NCBI RefSeq assembly: GCF_016616885.1
Contig: NZ_CP067102.1
Coordinates: forward strand, 6,662,501-6,726,500
Direction: 5' to 3'
Origin: Bradyrhizobium diazoefficiens
GTDB lineage: Bacteria > Pseudomonadota > Alphaproteobacteria > Rhizobiales > Xanthobacteraceae
DNA: 64,000 bases
Position numbers and translations under genes: made by a program. Below, piece by piece: positions 18,589-27,298 of the stretch (the first letter of the stretch is position 1; each line of letters opens with the position of its first letter). The notes beneath the pieces were generated by a model, which was not told where the DNA came from, searched no databases, and saw only the letters and a list, made by a program, of their open reading frames with translations.

Positions 18589-19497
18589 TTAGCGGAACAG
18601 CGAGAGGATGCTCTGGCTGTTCTGGTTGGCGATCGAGAGCGCCTGAACGCCGAGCTGCTGCTGGGTCTGGAGCGCCTGAAGGCGGGTGGATTCCGCGTTC
18701 ATGTCGGCGTCGACGAGCTGACCGACACCACGATTCACCGAGTCCATCAAGGTCTTGACGAAGTCGGTGTTGGTCGAGATGCGGTTCTTGACGGCGCCGA
18801 GGTTGGCAGCGGCAGAAGCCACCGAGTTGATCGCAGCGGTGACCTGCGTGATGTAGCCGCTGAGCGTGGTCTGGTCAGCCGCCGAGTCGGTCAGCGAGGT
18901 AATGTCGATCGTGTCGACCGACGCACCGGCGCTCACCGTGTCCAGGATGCCGCTGGTGCCCGACGTATAGAGCGAGTAGTTGGAGATCGTCAGGGTGATG
19001 GAGCCGATGGTCGGCGTGCCACCGACGCGGGAGAACGACGACACCAGGTCGAAGGTCGCGGGCGTGGCCGTCGTCGTGCTCAGCCAGTTGACGCCGTTGA
19101 AGGTCGCCGCAGCGGCGGTGCCTTTCATCTGCTGCTGGATCTGGGTGACGTCGGCCTGGATCTTGGCGCGGTCGATACCCGCGGTCTTGGCTTCGACCAG
19201 CAGCGCCTGGAGCTTGGTCAGGCCGCCGGTGTTGTCACCGACAACCGCGGTGAGAGCGGTATATTCGGTATCGACGGTCGCAGCCGACAGGCCGAGCGAG
19301 TCGGAGACGGCGGAGAGCGCGGCGTTGTCGGCACGCATCGAGGTCGCGATCGACCAATAGGCGGCATTGTCCGAAGCCGTGGCCACGCGCTGGCCGGTCG
19401 AGATCCGGTTTTCAGTCGTCTGCAAGTTCATGCTGACGTTGCGGAGGGTCTGCAGCGCGGTCATGGCTGCGGAGTTGGTGAGAAGGCTAGAACCCAT
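18589..19497 (-). CDS. lafA: Lateral flagellin (second of three)
   Basis: The 302-residue flagellin begins MGSSLLTNSAAMTALQTLRN. The conserved N- and C-terminal flagellin domains are present, and the middle is identical over long stretches, even at the DNA level, to the gene at 17407. That points to recent duplication or gene conversion. It has its own leader (19498-19665) and terminator (18531-18570), so it is probably a monocistronic unit. The product should be exported unfolded through the type III apparatus and polymerise into the lateral filament. Confidence 0.95.
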   Translation of the reverse strand: MGSSLLTNSAAMTALQTLRNVSMNLQTTENRISTGQRVATASDNAAYWSIATSMRADNAALSAVSDSLGLSAATVDTEYTALTAVVGDNTGGLTKLQALLVEAKTAGIDRAKIQADVTQIQQQMKGTAAAATFNGVNWLSTTTATPATFDLVSSFSRVGGTPTIGSITLTISNYSLYTSGTSGILDTVSAGASVDTIDITSLTDSAADQTTLSGYITQVTAAINSVASAAANLGAVKNRISTNTDFVKTLMDSVNRGVGQLVDADMNAESTRLQALQTQQQLGVQALSIANQNSQSILSLFR

Positions 19498-19665
19498 TTT
19501 AATGTCCCTTTGAAGATTGAGTTGATTTGGGGACATACCGGACTTGCACCGGTACGACAGGGCGGCGTCATGCCTTTGGGCTGCGGAAAAGCGGTTAAGG
19601 CCCAACCTGTCGTAGCGGCGACCCTAGCCCGCGAAGCTTGTGCGAGGCTTGTGGCTCTGTGTCCT
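19498..19665 (-). promoter_or_regulatory. Flagellin leader and promoter, copy at 19498
   Basis: The core at 19530-19582 repeats the leader of the 17407 gene, with the same hairpin arms apart from one change in the right-hand part. The promoter-like block at 19624-19661 (minus strand ACAAGCC, then CGGGCTAG) is conserved with the 18439 copy. It supports separate expression of this flagellin. Confidence 0.6.
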
Positions 19666-19711
19666 GGCTGCAACAGGGCAGGCGGAATTGCGGCGTAGGC
19701 CGGACGCCAGG

Positions 19712-19749
19712 TCAAACGAAAGGGCCGCGCTTCTCGCGAAGCGCGGCCC
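19712..19749 (-). terminator. Rho-independent terminator of lafA at 19768
   Basis: The 28-base hairpin at 19722-19749 is identical to that at 18543-18570 and is followed on the minus strand by CCCTTTCGTTTGACC. It lies 18 bases after the flagellin stop. Confidence 0.82.
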
Positions 19750-19767
19750 CTCAGATGTTCTTCAGCC

Positions 19768-20673
19768 TTAGCGGAACAGCGAGAGGATGCTCTGGCTGCT
19801 GCTGTTGGCGATCGAAAGCGCCTGAACGCCGAGCTGCTGCTGGACCTGGAGGGCCGACAAGCGGGTGGACTCCTGGTTCATGTCGGCGTCGACGAGCTGG
19901 CCGATACCGCGGCTCACCGAGTCCATCAGCGACTTCACGAAGTCCGTGTTGGTCGAGATACGGTTCTTGACGGCGCCGAGGTTGGCGGCGGCGGAAGCCA
20001 CCGAGTTGATCGCTCCGGTGACCTGTGCGATGTAGCCATCGAGCGTGGTCTGGTCAGCCGCCGAGTCGGTCAGCGAGGTGATGTCGATCGTGTTGACCGA
20101 TGCACCGCCGCTCACCGTGTCCAGGATGCCGCTGGTGGACGACGTATAGAGCGAGTAGTTGGCAACGGTCAGGCCGATGGAGCCGGTGGTCGGCGTGCCG
20201 CCAACGCGGGAATACGACGACACCAGGTTGACCGTCGTCGGCGTGGCCGTCGTCGTGCTGAGCCAGTTCACGCCGTTGAAGGTCGCCGCATCAGCGGTAC
20301 CCTTCATCTGCTGCTGGATCTGGGTGACGTCAGCCTGGATCTTGGCGCGGTCGATACCGGCGGTCTTCGCTTCGACCAGCAGCGACTGCAGCTTGGTCAA
20401 GCCGCCGGTGCTGTCGCCAACAACCGAGGTCAGAGCGGTGTACTCGGTGTCGACGGTCGCGGCCGACAGACCGAGCGAGTCGGAGACCGCGGAGAGCGCG
20501 GCGTTGTCGGCACGCATCGACGTCGCGATCGACCAGTAGGCGGCGTTGTCCGAAGCGGTCGAGACGCGCTGGCCGGTGGAGATGCGGGTCTGCGTGGTGG
20601 CGAGTTGGGAGCTCACAGACCGCAGGGTCTGGAGGGCGGTCATAGCGGTCGAGTTCGTAAGCAGGCTTGACAT
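19768..20673 (-). CDS. lafA: Lateral flagellin (first of three)
   Basis: The 301-residue flagellin begins MSSLLTNSTAMTALQTLRSV. It shares both terminal domains with the next two flagellins but differs more (SSQLATTQTRISTGQRVS near the start, DADMNQESTRLSALQVQQQL near the end). It is therefore the older branch of the trio and may contribute a distinct subunit to the filament. A conserved leader and a separate terminator mark it as its own unit. It lies just downstream of fliP. Confidence 0.95.
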   Translation of the reverse strand: MSSLLTNSTAMTALQTLRSVSSQLATTQTRISTGQRVSTASDNAAYWSIATSMRADNAALSAVSDSLGLSAATVDTEYTALTSVVGDSTGGLTKLQSLLVEAKTAGIDRAKIQADVTQIQQQMKGTADAATFNGVNWLSTTTATPTTVNLVSSYSRVGGTPTTGSIGLTVANYSLYTSSTSGILDTVSGGASVNTIDITSLTDSAADQTTLDGYIAQVTGAINSVASAAANLGAVKNRISTNTDFVKSLMDSVSRGIGQLVDADMNQESTRLSALQVQQQLGVQALSIANSSSQSILSLFR

Positions 20674-20905
20674 TGCGAATGTCCCTTTATGTACGCGTTA
20701 CATTTTCACGAGGGGACATACCGGGCTTTCACCGGTACGGAGGGGCGGCATCATGCCTTTGGACTGGGGTCCAACCCGCCGTGCCGCATTGCTAGCACGC
20801 CGAATCTTGCCTCCGGATTAAGACGAGCTTGAATTTCGCTGTAAAATCATATGGTTAACATTACTCTTTGCTAACCTTAACCAATCGTTAGGTGAATGAT
20901 CGCTC
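20674..20905 (-). promoter_or_regulatory. Flagellin leader and promoter, copy at 20674, with AT-rich upstream
   Basis: The core at 20712-20765 matches the other two flagellin leaders, including the TACCGG/CCGGTA hairpin. On the minus strand 20791-20822 reads TAATCC, 16 bases, then GTGCTA, resembling the other copies. Further upstream, 20830-20900 is clearly AT-rich for this genome and may act as an UP element or regulator site. fliP ends at its right border; no clear fliP terminator is seen. Confidence 0.6.
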
Positions 20906-21646
20906 TTACGAAAACGATCGCACCAGTCCGGAGGCGAGCAGGTTCCAGCCGTCGATCAGCACGAAGAACAGCACCTTGAACGGCAGCGCGAGGATCGATG
21001 GCGGCATCATCATCATACCCATCGACATGGTCAGCGTCGCCACGATCATGTCGATGACGAGGAATGGCAGGATGATGAGGAAGCCGATCTCGAACGAACG
21101 CCGGAGCTCGGAGATCATGAAAGCCGGGATGATGACGCGCATGTCGATGCGCTTGTCGTCGAACTTCCTGCGGAAACTTTCCGCGGCGAGCGACTCGAAT
21201 GTCTGCAGGTCCTTGTCGCGGACATGTGCCAGCATGAATTCGCGGAACGGATCGCTGATCTTGAGATAAGCCTCCTCCTCCGAGATCTCGTTCTTCATCA
21301 GCGGCTGCACGCCGGTTTCCCAGGCGCGGTCGAAGGTCGGCGCCATGACGTAGAAGGTCATGAACATGGCGAGGCTGATCAGCACGAGATTCGGAGGCGT
21401 CGTCTGAAGGCCGAGGCCGGCGCGCAGGAACGAGAGCGCGACGGCGAAGCGCGTGAAGCTCGTCACCATGATGAGCAGCCCAGGTGCGACGGACAGCACC
21501 GTCAGCAGCGCCATGAGCTGGATGATGCGGCCGCTGGTCGAGCCGTTGCCCGGCGGCAGCAGCGAATTGAGGTCCGGGATCTGGGCGAACGCCACCTCGG
21601 GCAGCACGACCAGCAACAACGCAAGCAGCAGGACTCTCAATTTCAC
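20906..21646 (-). CDS. fliP: Flagellar export protein FliP
   Basis: The 246-residue protein has a signal-like N-terminus (LLLALLLVVLPEVAFA) and the conserved FliP blocks LLIMVTSFTRFAVALSFLRA and LISLAMFMTFYVMAP. More membrane helices follow (FLIILPFLVIDMIVATLTMS). FliP is the core of the export gate with FliQ and FliR. It overlaps fliL by four bases and ends the flgB-to-fliP unit. fliO is not present in the window, as in many alphaproteobacteria. Confidence 0.97.
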   Translation of the reverse strand: MKLRVLLLALLLVVLPEVAFAQIPDLNSLLPPGNGSTSGRIIQLMALLTVLSVAPGLLIMVTSFTRFAVALSFLRAGLGLQTTPPNLVLISLAMFMTFYVMAPTFDRAWETGVQPLMKNEISEEEAYLKISDPFREFMLAHVRDKDLQTFESLAAESFRRKFDDKRIDMRVIIPAFMISELRRSFEIGFLIILPFLVIDMIVATLTMSMGMMMMPPSILALPFKVLFFVLIDGWNLLASGLVRSFS

Positions 21647-22086
21647 TGGATCACCAACGTCTCAATGATCAATTCGCGGACTTTGCCGGACGAGCGGATG
21701 CTGGCGCGTTCGGACAGGTCGTCGCGCAGATGCTGCAGCCCGCGCGTGCCTTCGAACTGCGTGACCGAGGCGGACCGCAAGTAAGTGACGATATCTTCGC
21801 TGATATGGGCGGCCAGGATGCCGGCATCCTCGTCGCTCATGCTGTCGGTCACCATGGAGGCTTCGACCCGGGCCCAGTTGTTCGCCGGCGCCGCGAGATT
21901 GGTCACGATCGGGGACAGCTTCCTGAGCCGCGCGCTGCCGGCGTAGCTCGACGCGACCGGCGGCGGGGTGGCGCCCTTCTTTGCGTCGGCGACGCGTTCG
22001 GCGGTGGCGATCAGGTGCAGGCCCGCAAGCGCGCCCGCGCCGATCGCGACCAGGGTCAGCACGACGATCGCGGCGATCAGGCGCAT
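21643..22086 (-). CDS. fliL: Flagellar basal body-associated protein FliL
   Basis: The 147-residue protein starts at MRLIAAIVVLTL, with one N-terminal membrane segment. Its periplasmic domain ends in LRDDLSERASIRSSGKVREL, similar to the end of FliL. FliL surrounds the stator units and supports torque under load. It lies between flgH and fliP, as in Sinorhizobium. A start six codons earlier is possible but adds no membrane or domain sequence. Confidence 0.85.
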   Translation of the reverse strand: MRLIAAIVVLTLVAIGAGALAGLHLIATAERVADAKKGATPPPVASSYAGSARLRKLSPIVTNLAAPANNWARVEASMVTDSMSDEDAGILAAHISEDIVTYLRSASVTQFEGTRGLQHLRDDLSERASIRSSGKVRELIIETLVIQ

Positions 22087-22116
22087 GACGCCCCCCGTTC
22101 CCACGACGCGCGAGCC

Positions 22117-22812
22117 TTAGAACGGTGCCACGGCGTCATAGATCCGGTGCCCCCATCCAGGTTGTTGCACGTCAGACAGATTTCCGCGACCGCCATAGGA
22201 CACGCGCGCCTCGGCGATCTTCTCGTAGGAGATCGTGTTGGTTCGCGAAATATCGCGCGGACGCACGATACCGCCGACATTGAGCACGCGCAGCTCCGTG
22301 TTGATACCAAACTCCTGCGATCCGCTGATCATCATATTTCCGTTCGGCAACACGTCGGTGACGACGGCTGCAATGGAAAGCTTGATGTCCTCGGAGCGAT
22401 CGATCTGGCCGTTGCCCTTGATCTGGGTATTGGTGTTGAGGTTGGCGTTGGCTTGACCCTTGTCCTGCCATCCTGCGACGTCCATCAGCCAGTTCAGCCC
22501 GAACTGGATCTGCGAATCGCGCGAGCGGCCGGTTTTGTTGTCGAGCTTGGCCTTGTCCTGCATCGAGATGATCACCGTCACGACGTCGCCGGTGCGCCGG
22601 GCGCGGGGATCGCGGTAGAGATCGGTGCCGTCATCCCAGGTCGAGCGATAGCTGACGGGCGTGCGCATGCGCGGCGTCACCGGGATCGGATCGGCTGGCG
22701 TCCTCAGGCCGCTGCCCACGGGCGACAGTTTCGGGCCAGTCAGAAGTTCTGCCGGATCATGTGAGCATCCGCCAAGAAGCACGAGCGACAGGATGAGGAT
22801 CAGCGTCTTCAT
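22117..22812 (-). CDS. flgH: L-ring lipoprotein FlgH
   Basis: The 231-residue lipoprotein has a lipobox LLGGC with the modified cysteine at residue 16. It carries FlgH motifs: DLYRDPRARRTGDVVTVIIS, DVLPNGNMMISGSQE, and VRPRDISRTNTI. FlgH forms the outer-membrane bushing of the rod. Its start overlaps the motE stop by four bases, and fliL follows. Confidence 0.96.
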   Translation of the reverse strand: MKTLILILSLVLLGGCSHDPAELLTGPKLSPVGSGLRTPADPIPVTPRMRTPVSYRSTWDDGTDLYRDPRARRTGDVVTVIISMQDKAKLDNKTGRSRDSQIQFGLNWLMDVAGWQDKGQANANLNTNTQIKGNGQIDRSEDIKLSIAAVVTDVLPNGNMMISGSQEFGINTELRVLNVGGIVRPRDISRTNTISYEKIAEARVSYGGRGNLSDVQQPGWGHRIYDAVAPF

Positions 22813-23579
22813 TTACTTGGTCTTCCGTCATCCACGCGACGCATTCCACCGAGCAGGTCGGCGAGATGTGCTGCGCGCCCGGTCTCCATCTCGTTGAAAA
22901 TTGCGCTCGAACTCCTCGGGCTGAGCTTTGCCAGCACCGCGGCGGCCGTCTCGTCCGCCATGCCGGCGATCTGGGTGGCGGCAGCGTCCGGCTTCATGCG
23001 CGAGTAGATCTCGACGACGCTCGCTTCCGCTTTCTTCAGGAAGTCGTCGCGCAGCGCCATCCACTTCTCGTATTCGGCGCGCTTGGCCTCGACTTCGGCG
23101 ATCCGCTCCCGCAGCAGGCTCTCGGCCTTCTCCAGCTCCTTCAGTTGCCAGGCGAGCCTGGCGTCGACGGCGGGATCGGCCACGTTGCTGCAGAACAGCG
23201 CAACTTCGTTATCCCCGGGCGCGGCAGCTTGAGCCGGCGCCGGCTTCGGCGGCGCCGTAACGCTGCCGGACTTCGCCGGACGCGCCGGCGCAGGTGCGGG
23301 GCTAGGTGCCGGCGGAGGAACCTCGGTCGGAACCGCTCCTGTGATCGCGGGACCCGAATCTTCGGCCGCCCAGGCGGTTGCCCGTGAATTATCGCCCGGA
23401 ACTGGCGTGGCCGGCGCCTGCGGCTTTTGCGGCCCGGGCGCGCGCGCACGCGCGAACGAGAGCAGATTGAGCGGCTTCGACGGCTTCGGCTCATCCAGCG
23501 CCAGCGCGGGCGAAGCGCCTGCGAGCGCGAACATCGCCGCCAGGAGAAGAAGTTGCGCTATGTGATCCAGCTTCAGCAT
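22809..23579 (-). CDS. motE: MotE, periplasmic chaperone of MotC
   Basis: The 256-residue protein has a signal peptide (LLLLAAMFALAGASPALA) and a Pro/Ala-rich linker (about residues 35-120). A coiled coil and a MgtE-N-like C-terminal domain follow (MKPDAAATQIAGMADETAAA, then EMETGRAAHLADLLGGM). This architecture and the position between flgI and flgH match MotE of Sinorhizobium, which folds and stabilises MotC in the periplasm. motC is present at 12270. An upstream ATG 12 codons earlier is less likely, as it lengthens the signal peptide. Confidence 0.85.
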   Translation of the reverse strand: MLKLDHIAQLLLLAAMFALAGASPALALDEPKPSKPLNLLSFARARAPGPQKPQAPATPVPGDNSRATAWAAEDSGPAITGAVPTEVPPPAPSPAPAPARPAKSGSVTAPPKPAPAQAAAPGDNEVALFCSNVADPAVDARLAWQLKELEKAESLLRERIAEVEAKRAEYEKWMALRDDFLKKAEASVVEIYSRMKPDAAATQIAGMADETAAAVLAKLSPRSSSAIFNEMETGRAAHLADLLGGMRRVDDGRPSK

Positions 23580-23646
23580 CGGGTCGCGTGCGATTCTCGG
23601 TCGAGACCAGAGCATTGAGCGACCAAGCTTGCACGACGCTTATGCA

Positions 23647-24777
23647 TCATTGCACGATGACTTCAGCCTGCAGCGCGCCGGCCGTCTTGATCGCCTGGAG
23701 GATCGCGATGATGCCGGACGGCTTCAGTCCGATCTGGTTCAGCCCGCGCACGAGGCGCTGGAGATCGACACCGCTCAGGATCGCAACCTGCGATCCGGCC
23801 TCGTTGGCCTCGACTATGGTCTGCGGCACCACGACGGTCTGGCCTTGCGAGAACGGCGCCGGCTGCGACACCACGGGCAGCTCGGTGACACGGACCGTCA
23901 GATTGCCGTGGGTGACGGCGACGGTGGAGATACGCACGTCGCGTCCGATCACCACCGTGCCGGTGCGTTCGTTGATCACCACCCGCGCCGGCGTGTCGGG
24001 CTCGACGGTGAGCTCGCCGATCTCGGCGAGAAAGCGGACCGGGCCGACGTAGCGCGGCTTGGAGAGCACAATGGTCCGGTAGTCGCGCTCGAAGGCGATC
24101 TGGGCGCGATAGCGGCCGCCCGCATAGCGATTGACGGCGTCCAGGATTCGCGTCGCGGTGACGAAGTCGGGGTTCTTCAGCTCGAGTACCAGATATTCCA
24201 TCTCGTGGAGGCTGCCCTGCACCTCTCGCTCGACCAGCGCGCCGTTCGGAATGCGGCCCGCCGTCGGCGTGCCCTGACTGACGTTCTGGGCCTGGCCTCC
24301 GACGCTGTAACCGGCGACCGTGACCGCACCTTGTGCCACTGCGTAGACTGCACCGTCGGCCGCGCGCAGCGACGTCATCACCAGCGTGCCGCCGAGCAGC
24401 GACGTCGCATCTCCCAGCGACGACACCGTGACGTCCATCCGCTCGCCGGGTCCGATCGACGGCTGCAAGTCCGCGGTCACCATCACGGCGGCGACGTTGC
24501 GCGTGCGCAGTGTGGTCGGCCGCGACGAGTTGTTCGTGCTGGTCGTCTCATTCCTGACATTGATGCCCATGTTTTCGAGCATCGACTGCAGCGACTGTTC
24601 CGTGAACGGCGCGTTGCGGAGGGTGTCACCGGTGCCGTTGAGACCGATGACGAGGCCGTAGCCCACGATCTGGTTTTCGCGCAGCCCCTTGATGTCCGCG
24701 ATGTCCTTGATGCGGACGGCGGCCTGGGCGCTGGCGGCGGAAACGATGAGGAGAAGCGCAATCAGGATTCTGATCAT
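23647..24777 (-). CDS. flgI: P-ring protein FlgI
   Basis: The 376-residue periplasmic protein has a signal peptide (LIALLLIVSAASAQA) and the strongly conserved start of mature FlgI (VRIKDIADIKGLRENQIVGY, then GLVIGLNGTGDTL). Further motifs are SLGDATSLLGGTLVMTSLRA and ERTGTVVIGRDVRIS. FlgI forms the ring around the rod in the peptidoglycan layer. It overlaps flgA by four bases; 67 bp separate it from motE. Confidence 0.97.
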   Translation of the reverse strand: MIRILIALLLIVSAASAQAAVRIKDIADIKGLRENQIVGYGLVIGLNGTGDTLRNAPFTEQSLQSMLENMGINVRNETTSTNNSSRPTTLRTRNVAAVMVTADLQPSIGPGERMDVTVSSLGDATSLLGGTLVMTSLRAADGAVYAVAQGAVTVAGYSVGGQAQNVSQGTPTAGRIPNGALVEREVQGSLHEMEYLVLELKNPDFVTATRILDAVNRYAGGRYRAQIAFERDYRTIVLSKPRYVGPVRFLAEIGELTVEPDTPARVVINERTGTVVIGRDVRISTVAVTHGNLTVRVTELPVVSQPAPFSQGQTVVVPQTIVEANEAGSQVAILSGVDLQRLVRGLNQIGLKPSGIIAILQAIKTAGALQAEVIVQ

Positions 24778-25250
24778 GACCCGTCCGCGACCTTGACGGT
24801 GCCGTCCGGCTGGACGATGGCCCTGATCATCACGCCCGTGTCGGTGTTTCGCACGGTAATGAGCGAGCCAGGTGCACCGGATTGCATGGCCGCGCCGTAG
24901 GTCACGATCGATAGACCGGAGTCCTCGACCACGACCTTGACCATGGCACCGCGGGCGATGGTCCAGGGATCCTCCACCGAATTGGTCGGGATTGGCTGGC
25001 CCGGCAGCAGCGCCCGCCGCGCCATGCGGCCGACCAGGACCTGACGCCCTTCGATGAACATGGCAACGCCGAGCACGTTCGGCGCAAAGGTGCGCTCGGT
25101 GATCATGTCGTCCTTGATCAGCTCGCCGGCCCGGATCGCTACCGCCGGCACCGGAAGCCGCCGCTCGTCTGCGGCGGCGAGCCGCGCGGAGACGAGAACC
25201 AGCAGCGCGGCGGCCAACCCGCGCGCGATCAGACCCACCCAGTTCAACAT
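24774..25250 (-). CDS. flgA: P-ring assembly chaperone FlgA
   Basis: The 158-residue protein has a signal peptide (about residues 1-26) followed by a SAF-like domain (VPAVAIRAGELIKDDMITER). Its C-terminal half has ARGAMVKVVVEDSGLSI and a final stretch like other FlgA proteins. FlgA helps FlgI polymerise in the periplasm. The ATG at 25250 is chosen because the signal peptide begins there; a longer frame runs toward flgG. It lies 13 bp after flgG. Confidence 0.92.
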   Translation of the reverse strand: MLNWVGLIARGLAAALLVLVSARLAAADERRLPVPAVAIRAGELIKDDMITERTFAPNVLGVAMFIEGRQVLVGRMARRALLPGQPIPTNSVEDPWTIARGAMVKVVVEDSGLSIVTYGAAMQSGAPGSLITVRNTDTGVMIRAIVQPDGTVKVADGS

Positions 25251-25263
25251 CGATACACCGGAA

Positions 25264-26055
25264 CTAGCGACTGAGATTCTTCGACACCGTCTGCGCCATC
25301 TCATCCGACGCCTGGATGACCTTGGCGTTCATCTCGTAGGCGCGCTGCGCCGAGATCAACTCGGTGATTTCCTTGACGGGATCGACGTTCGAGGCCTCGA
25401 GATATTGCTGGTTGATCTTGCCATAGCCGGCATCGCCGGGGAGGCCAACGACCGGCGCGCCTGATGCCGTGGTCTCGCGATAGAGATTGCTGCCCAGCGG
25501 CTCGAGGCCCGCCTCGTTGGCGAAGTTGGCCAGGTTGAGCTGGCCGATCTGTCGCGGATTGACTTCCGTGTCCAGCTTGGCGAACACCTGCCCGGTCTGG
25601 TTGACGGTGACCTGCACCGTTCCCTGCGGCACCGTGATGTTGGGATCCAGCAGGTAGCCGTCCATCGTCACCAGCTGGCCGGTGGCGTTGGTGTTGAACG
25701 AGCCCGCGCGGGTGTATTGCACCTCGTTGTTCGGGCCGAGCACCTGAAACCAGCCACGACCGTTGATGGCCATGTCGTAGGGGTTGCCAGTCTGCGTCAG
25801 CGCGCCCTGGATGTGCAGCTTGCGGATCGCGGCCGACTTGACGCCGAGGCCGAGATTGGCGCCTTCCGGGATCGGCGAGGCGCCGTTGACGTTCGCGACC
25901 CCCTGCATGCGATCCATCTGGTAGAACAGATCGGTGAATTCCGCACGTGCGCGCTTGAACGACGTGGTGTTGATGTTGGCGATGTTGTTCGCGATGACTT
26001 CGATATTGGTCTGCTGGGCATTCATGCCCGTGGCCGCGATGGCGAGTGATTTCAC
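25264..26055 (-). CDS. flgG: Distal rod protein FlgG
   Basis: The 263-residue protein has the rod signature at the N-terminus ([20 protein letters not shown], then [14 protein letters not shown]). It also has the FlgG middle motif [13 protein letters not shown] and the C-terminal [20 protein letters not shown]. FlgG forms the distal rod. It follows fliE by 17 bp and precedes flgA in the proximal-rod operon. Length is typical (about 262). Confidence 0.97.
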   Translation of the reverse strand: MKSLAIAATGMNAQQTNIEVIANNIANINTTSFKRARAEFTDLFYQMDRMQGVANVNGASPIPEGANLGLGVKSAAIRKLHIQGALTQTGNPYDMAINGRGWFQVLGPNNEVQYTRAGSFNTNATGQLVTMDGYLLDPNITVPQGTVQVTVNQTGQVFAKLDTEVNPRQIGQLNLANFANEAGLEPLGSNLYRETTASGAPVVGLPGDAGYGKINQQYLEASNVDPVKEITELISAQRAYEMNAKVIQASDEMAQTVSKNLSR

Positions 26056-26072
26056 AGCGTCATTCCTTCAGA

Positions 26073-26402
26073 TCAAATCGACATACGAACGACTTCTTGG
26101 TAGGCCTGCACGACCTTGTCGCGGACCGCGACTGCGGTCTGCAAGGCCTGCTCGGCCGACATCAGCGCCTCGACGACTTTCCGCGTCGATTCCTTGCCCT
26201 GCATCGCCGAGATCGACGCGCTCTCGCCGGCCTTCAGCGTGCCGATCGCGTCCGTGGTCACCTGCTTCATCACGAAATCGAAGCCAACATCGTCGCCGGC
26301 CTGAACCGGGGACGTCGCGCTGGGCGCAATGGTCTGCGTCTCGGTGATCCGGGATGCCGCCTGCCCTGCCGTGATCGCAGTGGATGAAATCGCCTCTAGC
26401 AT
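26073..26402 (-). CDS. fliE: Hook-basal body protein FliE
   Basis: The 109-residue protein ends in the FliE pattern (ESTRKVVEALMSAEQALQTA, then VRDKVVQAYQEVVRMSI). FliE links the MS ring to the proximal rod and is the first rod component exported. It sits between flgC and flgG, as in Sinorhizobium and Caulobacter. Confidence 0.95.
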   Translation of the reverse strand: MLEAISSTAITAGQAASRITETQTIAPSATSPVQAGDDVGFDFVMKQVTTDAIGTLKAGESASISAMQGKESTRKVVEALMSAEQALQTAVAVRDKVVQAYQEVVRMSI

Positions 26403-26404
26403 TG

Positions 26405-26821
26405 TCAGCTCCTCAGAAGATCGATGGTCATGCCGAGCATCGATCTGACCTGCTTCACGACCTGGAGATTGGCTTCGTAGGACCGGTTGACTTCCCGCAT
26501 GTCCGCCATCTCGATCATCATGTTGACGTTGGGCATCTTGACGTAACCGGCCTTGTCGGCCGCGGGATGTCCCGGATCGTACTCGACGCGATAGGGCGTG
26601 GTGTCGACCCCGATCTCCTTGACCTTCGCCAGTTGCGTGCCCGAGGCACGATCCATCGCGGCATCGAAAGTGATCGTCTTGCGCTGATACGGATCGGCGC
26701 CGGCGGTGCGCCCGGTCGAGCTCGCATTCGCGAGATTTTCCGAGACAACCCGCATGCGCGTCGACTGCGCTTCGAGCCCGGAGCTTGCGACCGTCAATGA
26801 AGCCTGTAGAGCGTCCAGCAT
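26405..26821 (-). CDS. flgC: Proximal rod protein FlgC
   Basis: The 138-residue protein has the rod signature (SLTVASSGLEAQSTRMRVVS, then ENLANASSTG) and the FlgC C-terminal VNMMIEMADMREVNRSYEAN. It forms part of the proximal rod with FlgB and FlgF. It lies 11 bp after flgB and 2 bp before fliE. Confidence 0.97.
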   Translation of the reverse strand: MLDALQASLTVASSGLEAQSTRMRVVSENLANASSTGRTAGADPYQRKTITFDAAMDRASGTQLAKVKEIGVDTTPYRVEYDPGHPAADKAGYVKMPNVNMMIEMADMREVNRSYEANLQVVKQVRSMLGMTIDLLRS

Positions 26822-26832
26822 CTCAGTTCACC

Positions 26833-27234
26833 TCAGGTTTTCGCGCTGGTCAGGATCATGCGGTTGAACGAGCGCACGATCGCCGAGTTCATCGAATAGT
26901 CGCGATTGACGTCGCTACCCTTGATCATTTCCTGCTCGAGGCTGACCGAGTTGCCGGAGTGGACGACATCCCAGCTGTCCTTTTTCGCGGTTGCCCGCGT
27001 ATCGGTTTCGGCCGGGGACAGCTGCATATGCGTGGGCGATGTCGTCGCAAGCCTGACCGGCATTCCGTCGAGCACCTTGTTGAACGGCTCGACGTCGCGC
27101 GCCTTGAAACCCGGCGTATTGGCGTTGGCGACGTTGGTGGCGATGGTCGACTGACGAAGCTCGAGCCAGCGCGCCTGCGACGATGCGAGTTCGAAGAGAA
27201 AAAGCGGTCCCACGACAGCCCCATTATGATTCAT
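26833..27234 (-). CDS. flgB: Proximal rod protein FlgB
   Basis: The 133-residue protein has the rod motif near residues 25-45 (RQSTIATNVANANTPGFKAR) and the C-terminal DVNRDYSMNSAIVRSFNRMI. FlgB is a proximal rod subunit. It is the first gene of the unit running through fliP. The 64 bp before it, after flhB, probably hold the promoter; a short AGCTT/AAGCT hairpin there (27257-27271) is the only structure seen. Confidence 0.95.
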   Translation of the reverse strand: MNHNGAVVGPLFLFELASSQARWLELRQSTIATNVANANTPGFKARDVEPFNKVLDGMPVRLATTSPTHMQLSPAETDTRATAKKDSWDVVHSGNSVSLEQEMIKGSDVNRDYSMNSAIVRSFNRMILTSAKT

Positions 27235-27298
27235 TGGAGAGAACCCTAGGGCGTTAAGCTTTCGTCAAGCTGTTGGGCGAAGCACCATCCTCGTAAAT

